A DNA stretch of 37,611 nucleotides from CAYSBE01 sp046309355 (GCA_046309355.1 JBKCPL010000072.1:1-37611), one strand, 5' to 3'. Numbered from the stretch's first letter, positions 27,110 through 35,487 are shown. The notes: generated from the letters alone by a model not told the origin. Made by a program: numbers and translations.

Positions 27110-28378
27110 TCAGGTTTTTAGCTTTTTCCTTTTGGCAGATGGAAACAAAATATTGTTCAAAATAAGCCGGTAACCGGGTGAGTTCGGAAATAGGTTTAAG
27201 TCTGTAGGCGGTTCACCCACCTGATGCTGATAGTCCTCCGGATCATGGCCCCCAAAAAAAGTCCATGTGCCCTTACCGGCAGTTCCATGTATATAGCGGG
27301 CTTCACCCAGTGTCTTATTTTCACCCATAATCAGCACCTCACTTTTTACAAATTGTTTTCTGAACGCAGTCGTTTGTCCGTAAAAACCTTTGATGGTCTG
27401 TGTATGATTTTGACACAGCATAGTTGGTACCACATCCCATTTGGCAGAGAAATCGAACAACGTAAAGTAGTCATTGCTTTCCATCACCGGACGTGTTTCG
27501 GGCGTTGCATCTATGTATGAATACTCATATATGAACGGATCCATGATGAGGTTGAAATCTTTAAACGCGAATGTATTGTCAAAATTCAACTTACGGTTTG
27601 CAGAGGGATCAGCGGGGTCATTGTCGAACATACTTTCACATATATCTACTCCATCGGCTGCCAGCGCTATATCGTAACTGTCAGTTGCTGAACACATCGC
27701 AAACAAAAAACCACCGCCAAAAACAAACTCACGAATTTTTTTTGCAACAGCCAGTTTCAGCTGGCTTACTTTGGCAAATCCGTTGCGTGCGGCTGTAGCT
27801 TCCGCCTCACGCACTTCAGCTTGATACCACGCAGCATTTCTGAATGATGAATAAAACTTTCCATACTGTCCGGTAAAATCTTCGTGATGCAAATGAAGCC
27901 AGTCATACGTTACCAGTTTTCCCTGCAATACTTCGTCATCAAACACTACATCGTAGGGAATTTCGGCATAGGTTAGCACCATAGTTACGGCATCGTCCCA
28001 GGGCTGTTTGGTTTTAGGCGAATAGACTGCAATTTTCGGTGCCTTGTGCAACTTCACCAATTCCATATTTACATCCGGTTTGGCTATTTCCTGCAAAATC
28101 TGACTCACCTGGCCTTCGCTGATAACCTGATAGGACACTCCGCGTATACGGCACTCACGCTCGGCATCATCGCTGTATGACAGCAGGAAACTACCCCCGC
28201 GGTAATTGAGCAACCAATCAACATCCTGTTCACGTTTTAATTCACGGAAAGCAATGCCGTAAGCTTTTAAATGGTTGCGCTGTTCATCATCCATGTGTAT
28301 GAGTATACGTGATGCAAACAATGCATGCATTCCAAGCACCGAAAAAAGCGCTGCAAGAAATAAACCAACTCGACTCAT
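27110..28378 (-). CDS. Exported conserved protein of unknown function (often labelled asparagine synthetase B)
   Basis: The 422-residue product begins with a signal peptide (MSRVGLFLAALFSVLGMHALFA) and the mature form starts SRILIHMDDEQ. Visible conserved stretches are VDWLLNYRGGSFLL (about 53-66), IRGVSYQVISE, YDWLHLHHEDFTGQYGKF, FVFGGGFLFAMCSATDSYDIAL and TWTFFGGHDPEDYQHQVG. From memory, homologues in Bacteroidota are often called asparagine synthetase B. However, there is no N-terminal catalytic Cys2, no ATP-pyrophosphatase SGGxDS loop, and the protein is exported, so that label is not supported. The GGG/MCSATDS and GGHDPE segments are reminiscent of glutamine-amidotransferase-like (ThuA-type) folds, which is only a guess. 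It follows the kdsC-like gene by 3 bases. Confidence 0.82.
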   Translation of the reverse strand: MSRVGLFLAALFSVLGMHALFASRILIHMDDEQRNHLKAYGIAFRELKREQDVDWLLNYRGGSFLLSYSDDAERECRIRGVSYQVISEGQVSQILQEIAKPDVNMELVKLHKAPKIAVYSPKTKQPWDDAVTMVLTYAEIPYDVVFDDEVLQGKLVTYDWLHLHHEDFTGQYGKFYSSFRNAAWYQAEVREAEATAARNGFAKVSQLKLAVAKKIREFVFGGGFLFAMCSATDSYDIALAADGVDICESMFDNDPADPSANRKLNFDNTFAFKDFNLIMDPFIYEYSYIDATPETRPVMESNDYFTLFDFSAKWDVVPTMLCQNHTQTIKGFYGQTTAFRKQFVKSEVLIMGENKTLGEARYIHGTAGKGTWTFFGGHDPEDYQHQVGEPPTDLNLFPNSPGYRLILNNILFPSAKRKKLKT

Positions 28379-28381
28379 AAA

Positions 28382-28906
28382 TTAGTTATTGATGCTTTCG
28401 TGTTCAAATTTATGCCATGTACCCTGAACTTTCATTACCCGTTCTATCACATCCCTAACGCAGCCTTCTCCGCCTTTTTTATCCGAAACATAGCTAGATA
28501 AAGATTTTATTTCATTCACTGCATCAGCCGGACAGCAAGGCAATCCAACCGTTTTCATAGCCTCAAAATCGGGAAGGTCATCACCCATGTAAAGTACCTG
28601 ATCTGAATTTATCTGCAGTGCGGAGCATAATTGCTGAAGTACCGGAACTTTATCTTTTACACCCAGATAAATGTGTTTTATTTTCAAAAACTCCAAACGT
28701 TTTCTTACGCCTTCCTGTTCACCACCCGAAATGATGGCAATGGCGTATCCGGCAAGCAAGGCGCGTTCAATGGCATAGCCGTCTTTGATTAAAAATGTTC
28801 GGGCCTGCTCGCCCGAGGCTAACGCGTAAACCGTTCCGTTGGTAAGTACACCATCCACATCAAATACGAAACACTTGATGTGATTTAATTTTTCTAGGTA
28901 ACTCAT
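28382..28906 (-). CDS. KdsC-like HAD phosphatase (3-deoxy-D-manno-octulosonate 8-phosphate phosphatase family)
   Basis: This 174-residue HAD-superfamily protein, type C0 (capless, tetrameric), has the nucleophile motif FDVDGVLTNG with Asp16 and Asp18, IISGG for motif II, and the metal-binding GDDLPD motif III-IV near residue 108. KdsC removes phosphate from Kdo-8-P during LPS Kdo synthesis; close relatives act on 9-carbon sugar phosphates. No other Kdo gene is adjacent, so the substrate is inferred. A box CATATTTG (28911-28918) ends four bases before the ATG. Confidence 0.88.
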   Translation of the reverse strand: MSYLEKLNHIKCFVFDVDGVLTNGTVYALASGEQARTFLIKDGYAIERALLAGYAIAIISGGEQEGVRKRLEFLKIKHIYLGVKDKVPVLQQLCSALQINSDQVLYMGDDLPDFEAMKTVGLPCCPADAVNEIKSLSSYVSDKKGGEGCVRDVIERVMKVQGTWHKFEHESINN

Positions 28907-28910
28907 GCTT

Positions 28911-28918
28911 CAAATATG
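28911..28918 (-). promoter_or_regulatory. Putative -7 box ending 4 bases before the kdsC-like start codon
   Basis: CATATTTG on the minus strand matches five of the six fixed bases of TAnnTTTG. No TTTG/TTG is visible at the usual upstream distance. Confidence 0.3.
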
Positions 28919-28953
28919 CGCAATGTGAGCGACATATTAATACACTTAACGTT

Positions 28954-29730
28954 CTATGCTGATTCTAGACCCAACGACTCGATGATGCTGCGGCTCATAA
29001 TTTCGTAGAGCTGCCTGTACTGCGAATGCTGCCTAAGTAAGTCTACGTGTTTTTCAATGGTTGCTGAATCGCGCCTGCGAGCCGGACCCGTTTGCGCTTC
29101 GTGCGGGCTCATGCATATTATTTTGGCAGCCGTTTCCTGAATGAGGGGCGTAAGCAATGTAGGGTCAATATTGTGCAGCTGGGCTATTTCAAAGGAAATT
29201 TCATACAATCGGTTTGTAAAATTATTGGCAAACACAGCTGCCAAATGAACGTACTGACGCTGTTCGTAATTAAGAATATGGCAAGGAAGATGCAGAAGTT
29301 CGGCAACGGCTTGCAGCAACTGCTCATCTTTGCGATTGGTTGTTTCAATGAACACCGGTACATTTTCCCAGTTTGTTTCTTTGTTTTTACTCAAACTTTG
29401 CAGCGGATAAAAAACACCTCTACGGGCGTGAGGAGTTAACACATCCAGTGATGCAATACCCGAAGTATGCACAACAAGTGTTTTTGAGCTCACGGGAAGC
29501 TGTGTGGCTACATCTGAAATCGCTGCATCCGAAACAGCAAGTACGGTTAAATCGGTCTGAGGTAAATTTTTGAGCTGCGGCACAACCGGCACTTTCAACT
29601 CTGAGGAAAGTGCATTCACAGCACTGTTGTTTCGGCTGTAGACAGCGGCCACATCAAACTTCTTTTTCTTGAAAAGATGGCCAAGTCGGGCGGCAACGTT
29701 TCCCGAACCTATAATAGAAACAGAATACAA
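28954..29730 (-). CDS. Rossmann-fold / DUF2520 protein
   Basis: The 258-residue protein starts with an NAD(P)-binding motif, VSIIGSGNVAARLGHLFK (about 4-21), then TVLAVSDAAISDVA and VVHTSGIASLDVL. The C-terminal helical domain (DUF2520) contains YVHLAAVFANNFTNRLYEI and SPHEAQTGPARRRD. The architecture resembles pyrroline-5-carboxylate or ketopantoate reductases, and the conserved TGPARR stretch is typical of the DUF2520 family. The substrate is unknown. The start codon is TTG at 29730; no ATG or GTG is available at a suitable place. Confidence 0.88.
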   Translation of the reverse strand: MYSVSIIGSGNVAARLGHLFKKKKFDVAAVYSRNNSAVNALSSELKVPVVPQLKNLPQTDLTVLAVSDAAISDVATQLPVSSKTLVVHTSGIASLDVLTPHARRGVFYPLQSLSKNKETNWENVPVFIETTNRKDEQLLQAVAELLHLPCHILNYEQRQYVHLAAVFANNFTNRLYEISFEIAQLHNIDPTLLTPLIQETAAKIICMSPHEAQTGPARRRDSATIEKHVDLLRQHSQYRQLYEIMSRSIIESLGLESA

Positions 29731-29749
29731 GGGTATAGAAATTAAAACA

Positions 29750-29781
29750 CAAATATGTGTGTTTAACCCGAGTTAAACAAA
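29750..29781 (-). promoter_or_regulatory. Putative promoter of the DUF2520 gene: TTTG, 20-base spacer, CATATTTG
   Basis: On the minus strand TTTG (29781-29778) is separated by 20 bases from CATATTTG (29757-29750), the usual -33/-7 spacing. The TTG start codon is 19 bases further on. The spacer contains an 8-bp inverted repeat (TGTTTAAC/GTTAAACA, 29760-29779) that could be an operator or part of a weak terminator for the upstream ccmF-like gene. Confidence 0.5.
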
Positions 29782-29790
29782 ATTCAGATG

Positions 29791-32328
29791 TCATATTTTA
29801 CCTGTTTGGTAATTGGTGATACGCCTGTATATGGCCAGTAAAAATCCAATTATCATCAGAATAGTTCCGCCCCACACCAGATTTATCCAAGGGAAAACAA
29901 TGGCTTTCATGATGATAAAGTCGCCTGACGTATCCTGTTCGGCTGTTTCCAGCGATATTTTCCCGGTTTGCGGATTAACGCCAGTAAATCGGATGCGCAA
30001 TCCGGCTTCTTCAATCAGTGCCGGATAGTCAACTACCTGACCACTAGAAATTCCGTAAATGGGCGCTGCCGTATAAACTGCATTTAGCGTTTTCAATGTC
30101 AATTGAGCGGTAAGGGCTATTTCCATTTTATCGGTATAGTCGGCTGCACGCTTATTCGACACAATATCGTTAACAGTAATATACCCAACGTTGGTAACAA
30201 CCGTATCTCCTTTTCTCACCTCATGTTTTTGGGTATTTATAAACTTATCGGTTTCTTTTTCTTTCGGAATAGAACTTACATACGTAAACACATCGTGAGA
30301 GATGTAGTGCTTCGTATCCGGATTGGCCACCAAACCCATTTTCGGATTCACCTGTGCATTCGGATACAAATCAAACTCGTACAATACCTTGTTGGTGGAG
30401 GGCTCAATGCGTTTGTAGTGCACTTGGTAGTAAGTATTTACCCAAATCTGTGTGTCTTTGCGGTATTCAATTTCGTATTCGCCCATCAGCATGGGCTTGC
30501 CCCTTTCCAGCAATACATGTTCTCGGTTTGCGGCTTCATCAAATTCCGGGTTCAACTGCATCTGTGTGTTATTGATAGAAATAACTTCTTTATTGGCTGA
30601 TGATACAAGAACTCCCAGCAATAAAATACCAAAACCGATATGAGCTACCGATGACCCCGATGCCATAATACGTCCACGTAAAAGAGGCTTAAGCAGTTGA
30701 ATATTGGCCGATAGCGTATATGCAGCAGCAAACAGCAATCCAAGATAAAACCAGTTGTCGAGTTTAAAATAATACTTCATACTAACCGCAGCCACTAAGG
30801 CAATACCAGCATGCATCAGCAAATGAACGGCAGCCTTGCGTGTATTTTTTTTATACTTTAATAACTGAGAAATGCCAGTGAGCAAGGCAATGAGAATAGC
30901 AATTGGCATTTGCCATTTATTGTAATGCATAATCACATCCGATGGGGGAGCAAGATTAGCTCCAAACATTTTATTAAACACAGGTATGGATGTGGTAATA
31001 ATTACCTGAAACGCAGAAATAACCAGAATAAGACTGCCTATAAACATCCAGAATTCGCGTGTATATACCTGTTCTTCACTTTCTGAATTAGGAATGCTGC
31101 GAACAGTTAAGTAGGCACTGTAAATAAGTATAGCACTGCCTGTAACTATGGAAATCCATTTGGTGACATCCCACTTTTCTGTCAGCACCAATGAACCGAT
31201 AAACAATGTAAAAAGTGCACTATAGAACAACCGCTGGCGGACATTGGACAAACACACAAAACCGGGCAACCACACGAACAGCATCATAAACACCAGCAAC
31301 TGACCGCTCATGCCTAGGTCGGTAAATGAATGTACGGATGAATTGCCAAGAATGCCACTTCGAGTGAGGAATGTGGCATACAATACCAGTAGGAACGTTG
31401 CAAGTATGAGTAGAAACGAAACCGTAAGTGCATTTCCGCTGTGTTTATACACCAGCATCACGTGCACTCCAGCTATGAGTATAAGCCACGGAATGAGAGA
31501 AGCATTTTCAACCGGATCCCACGCCCAGTAACCTCCGAAACTTAACGATTCATATGCCCAAAAACCTCCCATGATGATGCCTGTTCCCAAAACCATGACA
31601 CTGATGAGCGCCCATGGCAATGCGGGTTTAAGCCACGAAGTGTAATCGCGCTGCCACATGGCTGATATCGCAAATGCAAACGGCACAATAGTGGTTGCAA
31701 ATCCAAAAAACAATGTAGGCGGATGTATAACCATCCAGTAATTTTGAAGCAAGGGATTCAGTCCGTTGCCATCCGTAATTTTTGATAAGTAGTCGGGCTG
31801 AGAGAATATAGGTGCATTGGCCATTGCATTGCGCAACAACTCAAACGGAGAACTTCCCACTTTATACCCCAGCACCTCGACACCAATAAGCATAGAAGTA
31901 AGCGCCACCTGTGAAAGCATGAGCACACTCATTACCCTGCCTACACGTTCACCTGCTGTGTACAGTAAAATATTGCCTATTACCATTTGCCAGAAAATCC
32001 ACAACAGGAAACTGCCCTCCTGCCCTTCCCAGAAACATGAAATCATATACTCAACAGGTAAATCGCGGGAAGAATGTTGCCATGCATAATGGTATTCAAA
32101 ATAATGCTGATGAATGATGTAGAACAGCACGCCTATGATAGACAGAACACTTACTGTGTGGAGATGAAATGCCTTACGTGCCACTGATGCCCATGATGCA
32201 TCCGCTTTTTCTACCGAAATGTACCAAGACAATGTTGCACATATAGAAGTTGCAAAAGAGAGTATAACGGCCAGGTGACCTAGATTTCCCCAAATAAGGC
32301 GTTCGCCTTCAAAAACAATTTCATTCAT
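29791..32328 (-). CDS. ccmF: CcmF-type cytochrome c haem lyase
   Basis: The 845-residue membrane protein belongs to the HHP (haem handling protein) family. The tryptophan-rich WWD motif is GGYWAWDPVENASLIPW at residues 265-281, with HPP at 202-204 nearby and the conserved DLPVEYMISCFWEGQEGSFLLW (shortened to EYMISCFWEGQEGS) at about 93-106. It has about 14-15 hydrophobic segments and a large periplasmic domain at about 590-800. CcmF attaches haem to apocytochrome c. No ccmE, ccmG or ccmH homologue is visible in the window. Confidence 0.93.
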   Translation of the reverse strand: MNEIVFEGERLIWGNLGHLAVILSFATSICATLSWYISVEKADASWASVARKAFHLHTVSVLSIIGVLFYIIHQHYFEYHYAWQHSSRDLPVEYMISCFWEGQEGSFLLWIFWQMVIGNILLYTAGERVGRVMSVLMLSQVALTSMLIGVEVLGYKVGSSPFELLRNAMANAPIFSQPDYLSKITDGNGLNPLLQNYWMVIHPPTLFFGFATTIVPFAFAISAMWQRDYTSWLKPALPWALISVMVLGTGIIMGGFWAYESLSFGGYWAWDPVENASLIPWLILIAGVHVMLVYKHSGNALTVSFLLILATFLLVLYATFLTRSGILGNSSVHSFTDLGMSGQLLVFMMLFVWLPGFVCLSNVRQRLFYSALFTLFIGSLVLTEKWDVTKWISIVTGSAILIYSAYLTVRSIPNSESEEQVYTREFWMFIGSLILVISAFQVIITTSIPVFNKMFGANLAPPSDVIMHYNKWQMPIAILIALLTGISQLLKYKKNTRKAAVHLLMHAGIALVAAVSMKYYFKLDNWFYLGLLFAAAYTLSANIQLLKPLLRGRIMASGSSVAHIGFGILLLGVLVSSANKEVISINNTQMQLNPEFDEAANREHVLLERGKPMLMGEYEIEYRKDTQIWVNTYYQVHYKRIEPSTNKVLYEFDLYPNAQVNPKMGLVANPDTKHYISHDVFTYVSSIPKEKETDKFINTQKHEVRKGDTVVTNVGYITVNDIVSNKRAADYTDKMEIALTAQLTLKTLNAVYTAAPIYGISSGQVVDYPALIEEAGLRIRFTGVNPQTGKISLETAEQDTSGDFIIMKAIVFPWINLVWGGTILMIIGFLLAIYRRITNYQTGKI

Positions 32329-32355
32329 GCTGGATGTGCGGTATTAAATGGTGCG

Positions 32356-32363
32356 CAAATGTA
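32356..32363 (-). promoter_or_regulatory. Putative -7 promoter box for ccmF
   Basis: TACATTTG on the minus strand matches all six fixed bases of the Bacteroidota -7 consensus and lies 27 bases before the ccmF ATG. It sits between the SDR stop and ccmF. No clear -33 element is seen. Confidence 0.45.
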
Positions 32364-32386
32364 AACAACCTTTGCGAGTTATTGCT

Positions 32387-33052
32387 TTATTCCGAGTGTT
32401 TGAATAACTGATCGTTTTCAACAACATAAAACCCTGGCTGCTCTTCCAGTGCTTTGTTAAGCATGGCTTTAGCCACACGCTGTGCAGGTATTGGTCGGTA
32501 TTTTTTAAGCGAACCGGCAAATAGGAACGCCAACGGTTTCAGAAGCTTTTGCGCTACAAGCTCTCCAACACGCAACTTAGTTCTGTGACCCAACAACAAC
32601 GAAGGTCTGAACACCCCTATTGAGCTATATTTCAGTTTAGAAACAGCCGCTTCAATTTCACCCTTTACCCGATTGTAAAAAATTGTTGACCCTGAATCGG
32701 CACCCATGGCACTTACCATATAAAAATGCTTGGAACCGGCTTCCAGAGAAAGGTTGGCAGCAGCAAGTACGTACTCATAATCAACTTGCCTGAATGCATG
32801 CTGTGAACCGGCATCCTTGATGGTTGTTCCCAGACAACAAAAAACATCATCGGCATTCAATTCGTGTGTATATTCGTTCAAACGGGTAAAGTCAACAACA
32901 ATTTGCTGAAGTTGTGGATGCTTGATGGCTAAAGGCTTGCGTACTACAGCCTTTACCAAAAGATAGCTTTTGTGTTCCAACAATAAATAAAGTAATTCTT
33001 TACCTACCAATCCGGTAGCTCCGAATACCAATGCCGTGCGTGAATATTGCAT
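32387..33052 (-). CDS. NAD(P)-binding SDR protein, TIP30/HTATIP2-like
   Basis: The 221-residue protein starts with the extended-SDR nucleotide motif ALVFGATGLVGKELL (about 7-21) and has VFCCLGTTIKDAGSQHAF and YNRVKGEIE, where Tyr and Lys form the SDR YxxxK pair. FRPSLLLGHR follows near residue 148. This pattern matches the HTATIP2/Rossmann NAD(P)H-binding group, whose bacterial members lack a known substrate. It is divergent from the AIM24-like gene, sharing a 72-base intergenic region. Confidence 0.88.
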   Translation of the reverse strand: MQYSRTALVFGATGLVGKELLYLLLEHKSYLLVKAVVRKPLAIKHPQLQQIVVDFTRLNEYTHELNADDVFCCLGTTIKDAGSQHAFRQVDYEYVLAAANLSLEAGSKHFYMVSAMGADSGSTIFYNRVKGEIEAAVSKLKYSSIGVFRPSLLLGHRTKLRVGELVAQKLLKPLAFLFAGSLKKYRPIPAQRVAKAMLNKALEEQPGFYVVENDQLFKHSE

Positions 33053-33061
33053 ACGTTGTGC

Positions 33062-33098
33062 TTTGTGCCTACGAACTTCGGTATTTTTTTTACTTTTG
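33062..33098 (+). promoter_or_regulatory. Putative promoter of the AIM24-like gene: TTTG ... TACTTTTG
   Basis: TACTTTTG (33091-33098) matches the -7 consensus fully and is 26 bases before the ATG. TTTG at 33062-33065 is a possible -33 element, with a slightly long 25-base spacer. Confidence 0.5.
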
Positions 33099-33124
33099 CA
33101 TGCTTAAAAAATTACACCGAGTAA

Positions 33125-33913
33125 ATGAAAACCAATCACGAAATAGATTACCGCATTTTAGGCAGCGAAATGCAATGCGTAGAGATTGAACTTGACCCCC
33201 AGGAAACAGTTATGGCTGAACCCGGAAGTTTTATGATGATGGACAGCAGCATAAACATGCAGACCATTTTTGGTGACGGCACACAACAAAGCAGCGGTAT
33301 TCTGGGAAAACTTTTCTCAGCCGGCAAACGATTGCTAACCGGTGAAAGCCTATTTATGACTGCGTATACCAATACCGGAACAGGCAAGCGTCATGTTATG
33401 TTTGCATCGCCCTATCCGGGTAAAATTATCCCCTTGGATTTGTATGCAATGGGAGGAAAAATAACCTGCCAGAAAGATGCATTTTTATGTGCGGCCAAAG
33501 GTGTAAGCGTGGGCATTGAATTCCAACGCAAGCTCGGAACGGGATTGTTTGGCGGAGAAGGTTTCATCATGCAAAAACTGGAAGGCGATGGCATGGCATT
33601 CGTACATGCAGGCGGGCATATCATTGAACGCGAAATTCAACCGGGAGAACAATTGCGGGTTGATACCGGATGTATTGTAGCTTTTACCAAAGACATCGAT
33701 TACGATATTCAATTTGTAGGAGGTATTCGCAACACCTTATTTGGTGGCGAAGGTGTATTTTTCGCAACACTTTCGGGAACAGGAAAAGTATGGCTGCAAA
33801 CATTGCCCATCAGCCGCCTGGCAGGACGTATTATTCAGTACGGTGGCATGAACCGCAGAGAAGAAGGAAGTATACTGGGTGGATTGGGAAATATACTGGA
33901 TGGAGACAGCTAA
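33125..33913 (+). CDS. AIM24 / TIGR00266 family protein
   Basis: The 262-residue protein shows the family pattern of a glycine-rich double beta-sheet barrel: VEIELDPQETVMAEPGSFMMMD (shortened to MAEPGSFMMMD) near the N-terminus, then GKIIPLDLYAMGGKITCQKDAFLCAA, FVHAGGHIIEREIQPGEQLRVDTG (shortened to HAGGHIIEREI) and FFATLSGTGKVWLQTLP. The fold is known as tryptophan RNA-binding attenuator-like, but no function has been shown for the bacterial members. The last ~25 residues are glycine-rich (EEGSILGGLGNILDGDS). YebC follows on the same strand after 78 bases. Confidence 0.9.
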   Translation: MKTNHEIDYRILGSEMQCVEIELDPQETVMAEPGSFMMMDSSINMQTIFGDGTQQSSGILGKLFSAGKRLLTGESLFMTAYTNTGTGKRHVMFASPYPGKIIPLDLYAMGGKITCQKDAFLCAAKGVSVGIEFQRKLGTGLFGGEGFIMQKLEGDGMAFVHAGGHIIEREIQPGEQLRVDTGCIVAFTKDIDYDIQFVGGIRNTLFGGEGVFFATLSGTGKVWLQTLPISRLAGRIIQYGGMNRREEGSILGGLGNILDGDS

Positions 33914-33991
33914 AATGGAGAGGCGAAGCCAACGTGAAACAGTAAGGGTTGATACTAAATAACCCGATAAAAAAATTAAATACAACAAACC

Positions 33992-34702
33992 ATGGGACGC
34001 ATATTCGAAAAACGTAAACATAAAATGTTTGCTCGTTACAATAAAATGAGTCAGGCATTTACCAAGTTTGGCAAAGAAATAGCCATAGCTGTTAAGCAAT
34101 CGGGCTCAGACCCCGAAAGCAACTCGAGGTTGAGGGCCATCATTGCCAATGCCAAAGCGGCCAATATGCCAAAGGCTAATATAGAAGCCGCTATACAACG
34201 TGCATCCAGCAAACAGGATAAGGAATTTGAAGAAATTGCATATGAAGGGAAAGCCCCTCACAGTGTTGCACTCATAATTGAAACCGCTACAGATAATCCT
34301 ACTCGCACAGTGGCAAATTTGCGTAGCTACTTCAACAAAAAAGGGGGACAAATGGTAGTGAGTGGTTCGTTGGATTTCCTATTCGAACGCAAGGGAATGT
34401 TTCGAATAGCATCTACCGGCTTAAATCCGGAAGAACTTGAACTTGACCTCATTGATTTTGGCATGGAAGACATGGAAGACGATGGTGAGGGGCATTTAAT
34501 CATTCAGGTTCCTTTTACTGAATTTGGTGCTATGCAAAAGGCACTGGAAGACCGAAAGCTAGATATTGTTAATGCAGAACTTCAGCGTGTGCCTACAACC
34601 TATATTGAACTTACCGAAGAACAGGAAGAAGAAGTAAGCAAACTGCTTGAATTGATTGAAGAAGATGATGATGTGACTAACGTGTGGCACAACATGAAAT
34701 AA
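33992..34702 (+). CDS. YebC/PmpR family protein (TACO1-like)
   Basis: The 236-residue protein has the family N-terminus (here MGRIFEKRKHKMFARYNKMSQ, usually GHSKW-like), followed by FTKFGKEIAIAVKQSG, NSRLRAIIANAKAANMPKANIE and AYEGKAPHSVALIIETATDNPTRT. Members are known as transcriptional regulators and, more recently, as ribosome-associated factors that help translate difficult polyproline-like stretches. The C-terminal acidic tail (TEEQEEEVSKLLELIEEDDD) is intact. The divergent N-terminus marks it as a Bacteroidota-type paralogue. Confidence 0.94.
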   Translation: MGRIFEKRKHKMFARYNKMSQAFTKFGKEIAIAVKQSGSDPESNSRLRAIIANAKAANMPKANIEAAIQRASSKQDKEFEEIAYEGKAPHSVALIIETATDNPTRTVANLRSYFNKKGGQMVVSGSLDFLFERKGMFRIASTGLNPEELELDLIDFGMEDMEDDGEGHLIIQVPFTEFGAMQKALEDRKLDIVNAELQRVPTTYIELTEEQEEEVSKLLELIEEDDDVTNVWHNMK

Positions 34703-34706
34703 TTCT

Positions 34707-34976
34707 TTAGTGTATTTCAAAATCGTTTTCAGTACGTATGGGTAAGTCATTTACCATAACATGAGCAACCATTGCCAGCGGTGGGCCACTTCGGCACCAA
34801 TCTACCAACTGATTTAACTTCTCCTCATCGCCTTCAGCTTCTATATATACTGAGCCATCAGCTTCGTTACGTACAAAACCTTTCAACATGAGCTCTCTGG
34901 CTTTTTGCTGAGCTTCTTTTCTAAAATAAACGCCTTGTACTCTACCGTTAATGCGAATTTGAATACGCTTAATCAT
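34707..34976 (-). CDS. acyP: Acylphosphatase
   Basis: The 89-residue protein hydrolyses acyl-phosphate bonds. The catalytic Arg19 is in GRVQGVYFRK and Asn37 in GFVRNEADGSV, the two residues essential in the family. Length and pattern are typical. The ATG is 3 bases after the stop of the low-molecular-weight phosphatase, so the two phosphatases form an operon. It converges on yebC with a 4-base gap. Confidence 0.95.
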   Translation of the reverse strand: MIKRIQIRINGRVQGVYFRKEAQQKARELMLKGFVRNEADGSVYIEAEGDEEKLNQLVDWCRSGPPLAMVAHVMVNDLPIRTENDFEIH

Positions 34977-34979
34977 TGT

Positions 34980-35441
34980 TTACTGCAACATATGCTGACG
35001 CAAAAAATCAGAGCACGATTTTTTCAAAATATCAAATACCTCTTCAAAATTTCGGATACTGCCATAGTATGGATCGGGAACATCGTCTGTGGTTGCCGTT
35101 TCATCATAGTTACGCAAAAGCACTACCTGCGAATGATAATTGTCGGGTGCTATTCGTTTAACGTTATTTTGTGTTGACCTGTCCATACATACAATAAGGT
35201 CAAAAAGGTTGAAATCTTCAGGTGTTATAATTCGTGCTTTGTGCTTTAGCTGGATGCCATTATTGTAGCAGATTTGCTGTGCGCGCAGATCCGGCTGACA
35301 ATCGATGTGGAAGGCGGCTGTACCTGCCGAATCGCACGAAGCCTTACCAACCAGATTCATTTCAGCCAACAAGTGATTGAAAATACCTTCAGCCATAGGT
35401 GAGCGGCAAATATTTCCCAGACAAACAAATAAAACGCGCAT
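34980..35441 (-). CDS. Low-molecular-weight protein-tyrosine phosphatase
   Basis: The ATG at 35441 gives 153 residues starting MRVLFVCLGNICRSPMAEG, the family start; a longer frame to 35489 would be translated through a terminator-like hairpin and is rejected. The P-loop C-x5-R is Cys7-Arg13, and the general acid is in VPDPYYGS near residue 118. It dephosphorylates phosphotyrosine or related esters; the target is unknown. A TTTG (35475-35472) and a box TATGTTCG (35452-35445) lie at -33/-7 spacing just upstream. Confidence 0.95.
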   Translation of the reverse strand: MRVLFVCLGNICRSPMAEGIFNHLLAEMNLVGKASCDSAGTAAFHIDCQPDLRAQQICYNNGIQLKHKARIITPEDFNLFDLIVCMDRSTQNNVKRIAPDNYHSQVVLLRNYDETATTDDVPDPYYGSIRNFEEVFDILKKSCSDFLRQHMLQ

Positions 35442-35444
35442 ACA

Positions 35445-35475
35445 CGAACATAAATAAAAGAGCCGATGTTGCAAA
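35445..35475 (-). promoter_or_regulatory. Putative promoter of the LMW phosphatase: TTTG, 19-base spacer, TATGTTCG
   Basis: Minus-strand TTTG at 35475-35472 and TATGTTCG at 35452-35445 (five of six fixed positions) have a good spacing. The -7 box ends three bases before the ATG. The TTTG coincides with the loop of the hairpin at 35460-35487. Confidence 0.3.
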
Positions 35476-35487
35476 CAACATCGGCTC
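35460..35487 (-). terminator. Perfect 12-bp hairpin, bidirectional terminator-like
   Basis: GAGCCGATGTTG and CAACATCGGCTC form a perfect 12-bp stem with a 4-base loop. On the plus side it is followed by ATTTTTT and on the minus side by TTTTATTT, so it can act in both directions. It lies 24 bases after the stop of the 54-residue minus-strand ORF and 18 bases before the LMW phosphatase start. There is no plus-strand gene to terminate here except readthrough from yebC. Confidence 0.75.

Noticed and set aside
27110..28378. Calling this gene asparagine synthetase B
   Set aside because: Catalytic Cys2 and the SGGxDS loop are absent and the protein has a signal peptide.
30103..30600. 165-residue plus-strand ORF inside ccmF
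   Set aside because: Antisense to a well-identified gene, with no recognisable motif or ribosome-binding context.
33945..33965. GGGTT/AACCC hairpin after the AIM24-like gene as a terminator
   Set aside because: The stem is only 5 bp with a 10-base loop and is followed by an A-run rather than a T-run.
33737..34099. 120-residue minus-strand ORF across the AIM24-yebC gap
   Set aside because: Overlaps two confident plus-strand genes; product looks like an antisense shadow with many Cys and Phe.
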